A DNA stretch of 21,782 nucleotides from an uncultured Lachnospiraceae bacterium (GTDB taxonomy: Bacteria; Bacillota; Clostridia; Lachnospirales; Lachnospiraceae). The translations under genes were made by a program, and so were the position numbers. The stretch covers positions 1 to 21,782 of the forward strand of contig CAKSBI010000036.1 in assembly GCA_934437985.1 (NCBI GenBank). The letters are read 5' to 3'. Shown here in pieces: positions 16,464-21,782 of this stretch; within the stretch, counting starts at the first letter, position 1, and each line of letters starts with the position of its first letter. Below the pieces are notes generated by a model. It worked only from the letters and a program-made list of their open reading frames with translations, searched no databases and was not told the DNA's origin.

Positions 16464-18311
16464 TTACTCATTATCGGCATACAGCCCAATAAATGGAAAC
16501 ACTTCTTTCATTATCTCTGATGCAAACTTTGTTGCATATGTTGAATGCGCCTGGTCTTCAACGTGCGGCTGGTCAATAAGCACATATATTGCAACCTGTG
16601 GATTATTATAAGGCGCAAATCCCATAAATGAAACTATGTAGTTTTTTTCCTCAACAGGTCGTTTTTCTGCCGTTCCTGTCTTTCCTGCTATCTCATATCC
16701 CACTACCGCGGCATCCTTTGCGGTTCCATCCTGTACAGTCGCAAGAAGCGCATCCCTGACAAAATCACTTGTTTTTGACGTGATTGTCTGTCTGAGTACA
16801 CGGCCATCCATCTTTTCTACAACCCCGCCCTGCTCATTAACAATCTCTTTAACAACATGCGGCTGATAATACTTACCACCATTAATCAGTGAACAGAATG
16901 CTGCGATCATCTGAACCATTGTAACGTTCTGCGTCTGTCCAAAGCTACTTGTTGCCAGTTCAACAGTATTAAGGCTTTCTTCAGAATGAATGATACCCTT
17001 TTCTTCCCCCGAAAGGTCAATGCCTGTTGTCCTTCCAAATCCATACAATTCAACATACCGGTGAAACTGTGTTCTTCCAAGTGCTGCAGCAATATTCATA
17101 AGTGCAACGTTACATGACTGCATAAGTGCGGTTTTGGGATTAACCACCCCATGCGCTATCCTGTTGGCACACCCGATCCTGTAATCACCCACCTGTATCT
17201 CACCCGGGCAGTTGTATGAAGTGTTAATATTGATAACGCCTTCATCCATGGCCGCAGCAACCGTAAATGGCTTGAATGTCGAACCCGGTTCATACGTATT
17301 GCTGATGCAGAAATTTTTCCACATCTCACTAAGTGCCTTAACTTTTTCATCTTCACTCATTGCATTAACTTCATTTTCAGTGTAATAAGCAGACAGATCC
17401 CTCGGATTGTTCGGGTCAAACTGCGAATCAGATGCCATGGCAAGTATCTCACCATTATTAGGATCCATCATCATTACAGCCACATGCTCCGCTCCCGGAT
17501 CTTTCATGTATTTTGCAATCTTTTTCTCTATTTTCTTCTGTACATTGGAATCAATACTGGATATTATCGTATTGCCATTGACCGCCGGCTTTACCGTCCG
17601 TTCAAGATTAAGCTCTGAATCATAATAACCATACTCACGTCCATTACTTCCGCTAAGCTCTGAGTTATAATAAGACTCTATGCCAAGACTCCCCTGTTCA
17701 TTGTCTGTAAAGCCTATAATATTGCTGGCAACTGTACCTAATGGGTATTTTCTCTGGTACTTTTCTTCAAACCATACACCTACAATAACAGGTGGCAGAT
17801 TCTCTTTTTCAGTCTTTGCTTTTTTTGCATCGGAATATGCTGTCTGGGCCTCATCCTTCATATGGATAAATTCTTCTTTTTTTTCTGCCGGGAGATTCTT
17901 TGCCCCCTCTATAATATAATACTGTGATTTTGGCCTGTCATGTATGGCGATATTAAGCTCTGACTCATCGATGCCAAAAAATTCTGCAACCCTGCTAATA
18001 GTATACCGGCCATTTTTTTCATCCTCTATTACATCCTTTGGTGAAATAACAGCATCATATACCTTGACACTTATTGCCATGGTAGTGCCATTACGGTCTA
18101 CAATATCACCTCTTCTATACAGCAGATCGTTGCTGACATATGTTCTCTGCGCTAACATTCTTTTCGTATATCTGTCACTGTCATTTTCAATAATCAGAAA
18201 TATTTTTACGAGAAGTATAATAAATGCAATGACAACAAAACCCATTACCATAATTAATGTTTTTTGCATTCTTATTGTAAATTTTTTTGGTTTTTTTCTC
18301 TTCCCTGCCAT
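16464..18311 (-). CDS. Class B penicillin-binding protein (FtsI/PBP2B-like, first of pair)
   Basis: A 615-residue transpeptidase. It has a very basic cytoplasmic start (GKRKKPKKF), a membrane segment (about 17-41), the RRGDIVDRNGTTMA motif of the pedestal domain, a Lys/Glu-rich insertion (about 140-172), and the catalytic motifs STFK (Ser344, Lys347), SCN (399-401) and KTG (544-546). No PASTA domain follows. Its place directly after the ftsL-like gene is that of pbpB/ftsI in Firmicutes, so it is the better candidate for the FtsW partner in septal wall synthesis; this is inference from order. It is similar to the next PBP in layout but clearly diverged, so any duplication is old. Confidence 0.93.
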   Translation of the reverse strand: MAGKRKKPKKFTIRMQKTLIMVMGFVVIAFIILLVKIFLIIENDSDRYTKRMLAQRTYVSNDLLYRRGDIVDRNGTTMAISVKVYDAVISPKDVIEDEKNGRYTISRVAEFFGIDESELNIAIHDRPKSQYYIIEGAKNLPAEKKEEFIHMKDEAQTAYSDAKKAKTEKENLPPVIVGVWFEEKYQRKYPLGTVASNIIGFTDNEQGSLGIESYYNSELSGSNGREYGYYDSELNLERTVKPAVNGNTIISSIDSNVQKKIEKKIAKYMKDPGAEHVAVMMMDPNNGEILAMASDSQFDPNNPRDLSAYYTENEVNAMSEDEKVKALSEMWKNFCISNTYEPGSTFKPFTVAAAMDEGVININTSYNCPGEIQVGDYRIGCANRIAHGVVNPKTALMQSCNVALMNIAAALGRTQFHRYVELYGFGRTTGIDLSGEEKGIIHSEESLNTVELATSSFGQTQNVTMVQMIAAFCSLINGGKYYQPHVVKEIVNEQGGVVEKMDGRVLRQTITSKTSDFVRDALLATVQDGTAKDAAVVGYEIAGKTGTAEKRPVEEKNYIVSFMGFAPYNNPQVAIYVLIDQPHVEDQAHSTYATKFASEIMKEVFPFIGLYADNE

Positions 18312-18341
18312 AATACATACATCCCTTTACATCCTGATAGC

Positions 18342-18824
18342 TTATTCCCCAGGTATATTATTATGCTGAATTACCCTGTCACTCTTCTTATTATCATACT
18401 TATATATCTGGTTCTTAGATGCCGGTACCATTCCAAGCTTCTTAGTTGCCACTTTGTATACATAATCAAGATCAAGTTCTGAATCAACTTCTGCATACCC
18501 TATCTCGTTGGCCGCCGTCATCTTCTCAATCTGTCTCTCAAGTGAAGCAATCTCTTCGCCTGCCGCTTCAATGTCAGAATGTACCATTACATAGCTTACA
18601 CACAGATATAAGCTTGTAAGTACCGCAAACGTTACAACGAGCAAAGACATTACCCCAACTCTTTTTCTCGCCTTTGCCTTATTCCTTGCAGCGAGCTCCC
18701 TTGCCTTTCTTTCGCGTTCATCCTGCTCCCTGCTTCTTCTGTCTGGTATGTATTCCGGGGCAGCCTCATATTTTCTGACAGCATTGCCATCAATATAACT
18801 GCTGTACCTTCTATACTCTGCCAT
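18342..18824 (-). CDS. ftsL: FtsL-like septum formation protein
   Basis: A 160-residue bitopic protein. A long charged cytoplasmic part with an Arg/Glu/Lys/Ala-rich helix (about 30-55) leads to one membrane segment (about 56-81), then a short coiled coil (EIASLERQIEKM) and a soluble end with KKLGMVPASKNQIYKY, typical of the FtsL/DivIC/FtsB group. It is expected to pair with DivIC and DivIB to activate septal wall synthesis. The start is ATG 18824, with GGAGG 7 nt upstream; the in-frame TTG 15 bp earlier is itself part of the ribosome site. FtsL rather than DivIC is chosen by position between rsmH and the first PBP. Sequence divergence in this family keeps the call below certainty. Confidence 0.75.
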   Translation of the reverse strand: MAEYRRYSSYIDGNAVRKYEAAPEYIPDRRSREQDERERKARELAARNKAKARKRVGVMSLLVVTFAVLTSLYLCVSYVMVHSDIEAAGEEIASLERQIEKMTAANEIGYAEVDSELDLDYVYKVATKKLGMVPASKNQIYKYDNKKSDRVIQHNNIPGE

Positions 18825-18850
18825 ATCAATTCCTCCCAATCATCCGTTCA

Positions 18851-19798
18851 TCAGCATCCGGATATCCTTTCAAATATTCTTAACTTCGCACTTTGCGATC
18901 TTTTATTGTATTCAAGCTCTTCATCCGATGGAATTATCGGTTTTCTTGTAATTACCCTTCCAAGTGACTTTTTCCCACACACACATACCGGGAAATCAGG
19001 CGGACATGTACATGGATTTTCACATTCCCTGAATATATTCTTAACAATCTTATCTTCAAGTGAGTGAAATGTTATCACGCATATCCTTCCCCTGTCATTA
19101 AGAAGCGAAACCATATCCCTGAGGTTTTCTTCAAGAACCTTAAGTTCACCGTTAAGTTCTATTCTTATCGCCTGAAATGTCTTTTTTGCCGGATGTCCCG
19201 GTTTACGAAGTTCCTTAGCAGGATATGCCTGTCTGATAAGTGCCGTCAGTTCTCCCGCTGTCTCTATCGTCTTCCGCTCTCTTTGTCTTACTATTGCCCT
19301 GGCAATTCCTGCAGCATACTTATCCTCGCCGTAGTTTTTTATCACTCTTCTTAATTCTTCTTCTGTATATCCGTTAACAATATCTTTTGCGGTCATTTCC
19401 ATACGGTCATCCATCCTCATATCAAGAGGCGCATCCTCTTCCCTGTATGTAAACCCTCTGTCAGGATTATCAAGCTGATATGAAGAAACCCCCAGATCCA
19501 GTAGTATTCCATCTACCCCATCTATGTTCAGGCTCTTAACTATGTCCTTCATGCATGAGTAGTTACTCCTCACAATTGTTACCCTGTCACCATATACCGC
19601 AAGCCTTTTAGTTCCTGTTGCTATAGCATCTTTGTCCTGATCTATGGCAATAAGCCTTCCATTGTCAGAAAGCCTGTCCGCAATATGACTTGAATGTCCG
19701 GCACCACCCATCGTCCCGTCAACATATATTCCATCCGGCTTAATATTAAGATTATCTATACATTCATCTAACAGAACTGATGTATGCTTAAACTCCAT
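18851..19798 (-). CDS. rsmH: 16S rRNA (cytosine-1402-N4)-methyltransferase
   Basis: A 315-residue SAM-dependent enzyme (MraW) methylating N4 of C1402 in the ribosomal P site. It opens with [12 protein letters not shown], followed by the SAM-binding [22 protein letters not shown], the [12 protein letters not shown] motif with [29 protein letters not shown], and [15 protein letters not shown] [14 protein letters not shown] stretch near the end is usual for Firmicutes homologues. The start at ATG 19798 is preceded by AAGGAG at 5 nt; an ATG 15 bp upstream overlaps that ribosome site. It is second in the dcw cluster, after mraZ and a repeat element. Confidence 0.96.
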   Translation of the reverse strand: MEFKHTSVLLDECIDNLNIKPDGIYVDGTMGGAGHSSHIADRLSDNGRLIAIDQDKDAIATGTKRLAVYGDRVTIVRSNYSCMKDIVKSLNIDGVDGILLDLGVSSYQLDNPDRGFTYREEDAPLDMRMDDRMEMTAKDIVNGYTEEELRRVIKNYGEDKYAAGIARAIVRQRERKTIETAGELTALIRQAYPAKELRKPGHPAKKTFQAIRIELNGELKVLEENLRDMVSLLNDRGRICVITFHSLEDKIVKNIFRECENPCTCPPDFPVCVCGKKSLGRVITRKPIIPSDEELEYNKRSQSAKLRIFERISGC

Positions 19799-19849
19799 TC
19801 TGTCTCCTTCCATATATCTGCCATTCCAGACAATCTGATTATTCTAAAA

Positions 19850-19892
19850 GCATCATAGTCAGGGGCTTTTGACCCCGGCATCATCATATTAA
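19850..19892 (-). repeat. Dispersed intergenic repeat, copy A (mraZ-rsmH gap)
   Basis: Read on the minus strand it is TAATATGATGATGCC followed by GGGGTCAAAAGCCCC, a short hairpin, and a second ATGC exactly 24 nt after the first. It begins 8 bp after the mraZ stop codon and lies inside the operon. Its core matches copy B at 20662-20704 and copy C at 1-40. Confidence 0.65.
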
Positions 19893-19899
19893 GCACCGG

Positions 19900-20337
19900 C
19901 TACAGGTCAATGCCAAATCCTGAAAGCTTCTCGGCAATATCATCCATGTCATCAATATCGCTTGCTTCCCATCTCTCCCTGCTCCATACTTCTATCTTTG
20001 ACAGTACCCCTACAAATACAACGTCTTTTGTAAGTCCTGCATATTCACGCAGCTTCTGCGGTATCAGTATTCTTCCCTGTTTGTCCAGTTCACACTGTGC
20101 TGCCCTCGCAACAAAGTGTCTTATTGTCTGTCTTGCTTCCCTTCTAAGTTCAGGCAGTGTACGAAGCTTCTCAACGAATGTCATCCACTCTTCATTGGAA
20201 TAAACACAAATACACCCATCAAAGCCCATTGTAAGCATGAAGGATTCCCCAAGCTCTTCCCTGAACTTCGCAGGCATTATTACCCGCCCCTTTGGATCAA
20301 GCGAGTGGTTATATTCACCTGTGAACATATTCGCCAT
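19900..20337 (-). CDS. mraZ: Transcriptional regulator MraZ
   Basis: A 145-residue DNA-binding protein made of two SpoVT-AbrB-like halves, each marked by its loop: DPKGRVIMPAKFR near the start and DKQGRILIPQKLR in the middle. The family forms ring-shaped oligomers that bind short direct repeats upstream of their own operon and control dcw transcription. I prefer ATG 20337 (MANMFTGEYNHSLD). The GTG at 20346 and ATG at 20328 (the start most like B. subtilis MraZ) are alternatives, because no clear Shine-Dalgarno is visible; instead three AAGTGA repeats fill that region. It is the first gene of the cluster, with a promoter and putative operator directly upstream. Confidence 0.95.
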   Translation of the reverse strand: MANMFTGEYNHSLDPKGRVIMPAKFREELGESFMLTMGFDGCICVYSNEEWMTFVEKLRTLPELRREARQTIRHFVARAAQCELDKQGRILIPQKLREYAGLTKDVVFVGVLSKIEVWSRERWEASDIDDMDDIAEKLSGFGIDL

Positions 20338-20342
20338 AAATA

Positions 20343-20362
20343 TCACTTCTCACTTTTCACTT
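20343..20362 (-). promoter_or_regulatory. Triple AAGTGA repeat, 7-bp period, at the mraZ start
   Basis: On the minus strand AAGTGA occurs at 20362-20357, 20355-20350 and 20348-20343, with a strict 7-bp period, ending 5 bp before ATG 20337. The unit shares the AAGTG core with the upstream 10-bp-period set. It occupies the place of the ribosome site, and AAGTGAT is at best a weak Shine-Dalgarno. Confidence 0.55.
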
Positions 20363-20388
20363 ATCTTCCACCAAGACACCTTTTCGTG

Positions 20389-20414
20389 ACACTTCACCCC
20401 ACTTTGCGCCACTT
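20389..20414 (-). promoter_or_regulatory. Putative MraZ operator (three direct repeats, 10-bp period)
   Basis: On the minus strand AAGTGG (20414-20409), AAGTGG (20404-20399) and AAGTGT (20394-20389) are spaced exactly 10 bp apart, i.e. on one DNA face. This agrees with described MraZ boxes, direct repeats with a core like AAAGTG(K) in Mollicutes and TGGG-type repeats in E. coli. They lie directly downstream of the -10 at 20423-20428, over the predicted transcription start, which fits autorepression. Confidence 0.75.
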
Positions 20415-20422
20415 ATGTCCTT

Positions 20423-20451
20423 ATTCTATATGATTTTTGGGAATAAATCAA
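20423..20451 (-). promoter_or_regulatory. Promoter of the mraZ-dcw operon
   Basis: On the minus strand TTGATT (20451-20446) and TAGAAT (20428-20423) are separated by 17 bp, matching consensus at 4/6 and 5/6. The start would fall near 20416, giving a leader of about 80 nt that carries both AAGTG repeat sets. Confidence 0.7.
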
Positions 20452-20560
20452 GAGGATTATTCATTTTTTGTTCATCAATTGTTCGATTTTTAGGTACTTT
20501 TTCACCCCATATTGCAGACCACCGCACAGAAAACAGCTGCTGTTAGGCATTTCTGCAAAC

Positions 20561-20603
20561 AAAAAAGGTGCATTCCAAGTCATTTTTTGACTTAGAATAC
20601 ACC
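20561..20603 (-). terminator. Rho-independent terminator of ychF
   Basis: A 16-bp stem (20567-20582 with 20588-20603) closes a 5-nt loop. The mismatches seen on the plus strand are all G-U pairs in minus-strand RNA, so the stem is complete only in that direction. A run of six T residues follows (complement of 20561-20566). It ends ychF transcription ahead of the mraZ promoter. Confidence 0.88.
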
Positions 20604-20635
20604 TTATCTGCCATTACCCGGGCATAATGTTTCCT

Positions 20636-20683
20636 AAAGGCTTAAACCCACCTATGAGCGAGCTCATGTGGGTTTAGGCCTTT
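20636..20683. repeat. Large imperfect hairpin after ychF
   Basis: AAAGGCTTAAACCCAC (20636-20651) pairs with 20668-20683 except for one position that is a G-T wobble, then after a 2-nt bulge ATGAGC (20654-20659) pairs with GCTCAT (20662-20667) around a 2-nt loop. Only four T residues follow on the plus strand and none on the minus, so it is not a classical terminator; it may be an RNA 3'-end or processing structure. It overlaps repeat copy B. Confidence 0.65.
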
Positions 20684-20704
20684 TGACCCTGGCATCATAT
20701 TATA
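20662..20704 (-). repeat. Dispersed intergenic repeat, copy B (after ychF stop)
   Basis: On the minus strand it reads TAATATGATGCCAGGGTCAAAAGGCC, whose first bases include the ychF stop region, with ATG recurring 24 nt after the first ATGC. It shares GATGCC-GGGTCAAAAG with copy A, and the same spacing with A and C. Its 3' half forms one arm of the large hairpin. Confidence 0.6.
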
Positions 20705-21782
20705 CATTAAATCTGAAAAGTACCACATCTCCATCCTTTACAACATATTCCTTTCCTTCTGAACGGACCTGCCCTTTTTCCTTGGCAGCAAGCATGCTTC
20801 CGGCAGCTACAAGGTCGTCATATGCAACAACCTCCGCCCTGATAAATCCTCTTTCAAAGTCTGAATGTATCTTACCGGCAGCCTGTGGTGCCTTAGTTCC
20901 TACCTTGATAGTCCATGCTCTCGTCTCAGTCTCTCCTGACGTAAGATAACTTATAAGTCCAAGAATTCTGTAGCTTGCTTTTATAAGCTTTTCAAGTCCT
21001 GATTCCTTAAGCCCGAGGTCTTCAAGAAATTCTTTACGCTCATCATCATCAAGCTCTGCAATCTCCTGCTCTATCTGCGCGCAGATAACAAATACCTCTG
21101 AACCCTCCTCTTCTGCGAACTCACGTACCCTGTTAACCATCTCATTATCTGCCGCATCATCAGCAAGATCATCCTCCGAAACGTTAGCTGCATATATTAC
21201 CGGCTTAGCTGTAAGCAGATTGTACTCTGCCATAAGTGCCATCTCATCCTCATCATCTGTCTCAAAGTTCTTGGCAAGCTTTCCCTCCTCAAGAAATTCT
21301 TTTAGCCTCTTAAGGAATGCAAGTTCAGCAGCAAGCTTTTTATCATTGTTAGCCCCTCTTGTTGTCTTGCTTATTCTTCTTTCGATTATCTCTATATCAG
21401 AAAAAATAAGCTCAAGGTTAATCGTCTCAATATCCCTTAACGGATCAACACTTCCATCCACATGCACAATGTTACTGTCCTCAAAACATCTTACAACATG
21501 GACAATAGCATCTACCTCACGGATGTTTGAAAGGAACTGGTTACCAAGCCCTTCACCCTTTGATGCCCCTTTTACAAGTCCTGCAATATCAACAAACTCA
21601 ATAACCGCCGGAACTGTCTTGGCTGAATTATGCATCTTCGTCAGCACGTCAAGCCTTTCATCCGGTACTGCAACAACACCTACATTGGGATCAATTGTAC
21701 AAAATGGATAGTTAGCAGATTCAGCCCCTGCTTTTGTTAATGAGTTAAATAGCGTGCTTTTTCCAACGTTTGGGAGTCCAAC
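20700..21782 (-). CDS. ychF: Redox-responsive ATPase/GTPase YchF (start outside window)
   Basis: About 360 residues of this Obg-family P-loop NTPase are visible; the reading frame runs off the right edge at the Walker A motif (GLPNVGKST), so only some five N-terminal residues are missing. After it come NYPFCTIDPNVGVV, the G3 motif DIAGLVKGAS, a helical coiled-coil insert rich in charged residues, and the G4-equivalent NVSE. The usual NKxD is replaced, which is the known basis for ATP preference in YchF. The C-terminal TGS-like domain carries TETRAWTIKVGTKAPQAAGKIHSDFERGFIRAEV. It is monocistronic in view, ended by repeat B and the terminator at 20561-20603. Confidence 0.95.
   Translation of the reverse strand, partial: VGLPNVGKSTLFNSLTKAGAESANYPFCTIDPNVGVVAVPDERLDVLTKMHNSAKTVPAVIEFVDIAGLVKGASKGEGLGNQFLSNIREVDAIVHVVRCFEDSNIVHVDGSVDPLRDIETINLELIFSDIEIIERRISKTTRGANNDKKLAAELAFLKRLKEFLEEGKLAKNFETDDEDEMALMAEYNLLTAKPVIYAANVSEDDLADDAADNEMVNRVREFAEEEGSEVFVICAQIEQEIAELDDDERKEFLEDLGLKESGLEKLIKASYRILGLISYLTSGETETRAWTIKVGTKAPQAAGKIHSDFERGFIRAEVVAYDDLVAAGSMLAAKEKGQVRSEGKEYVVKDGDVVLFRFNV

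Noticed and set aside
1..21782. Mobile element, prophage, CRISPR or defence island
   Set aside because: No transposase, integrase, terminal repeats, spaced repeat array or defence gene is visible; gene content is core chromosomal.

Overview
The window looks like a chromosomal segment of a low-to-moderate GC Clostridia bacterium, most probably a Lachnospiraceae relative. The reasons are the gene set and style: a group B-like [FeFe] hydrogenase, a Gram-positive dcw (division and cell wall) cluster that uses DivIB and FtsL and has two adjacent class B penicillin-binding proteins, a CdaA/CdaR pair, strong AGGAGG ribosome sites, and TTG/GTG start usage. No taxonomic marker is present, so the family assignment is inference. 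I see no prophage, IS element, CRISPR array, tRNA or rRNA. Most of the window is conserved housekeeping DNA.

Layout from left to right. (1) Positions 1-1696, plus strand: a repeat-like edge element, a consensus sigma-A-type promoter and a monomeric [FeFe] hydrogenase. (2) 1697-1931: convergent intergenic region with a bidirectional terminator hairpin. (3) 1932-6246, minus strand: an operon read right to left as two unknown membrane proteins, cdaA, cdaR and thiE, with an extended -10 promoter just downstream of pyk. (4) 6377-7789, minus: pyruvate kinase. (5) 7928-20337, minus: the dcw cluster, read right to left as mraZ, rsmH, an ftsL-like gene, two class B PBPs, murD, ftsW, murA, divIB, ftsZ and a ThyX-like gene, ending at a terminator at 7928-7969. 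mraY, murG and ftsA are not in it. (6) 20338-20699: a gene-free stretch of about 360 bp. It holds the mraZ promoter, two sets of AAGTG repeats that look like an MraZ operator, the ychF terminator and a repeat with a large hairpin. (7) 20700-21782, minus: ychF, whose start lies beyond the right edge.

How the genes work together. The dcw block makes the division machine and its peptidoglycan precursors. MraZ is the local regulator and RsmH methylates 16S rRNA. FtsL and DivIB form the divisome scaffold, FtsW and the PBPs polymerise and cross-link septal wall, MurA and MurD act in precursor synthesis, and FtsZ forms the ring. The cda block makes c-di-AMP, a second messenger tied to osmotic and wall homeostasis. 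The hydrogenase and pyruvate kinase belong to fermentative metabolism.

The points most worth a second look are: the double AAGTG repeat array at mraZ (three copies with a 10-bp period over the transcription start, three with a 7-bp period where the ribosome site should be); the ThyX-like protein after ftsZ, with RHW in place of RHR but exact motif spacing; a dispersed intergenic element with three copies here; the missing mraY and murG; thiE coupled to cdaR; and the unknown membrane pair ahead of cdaA.
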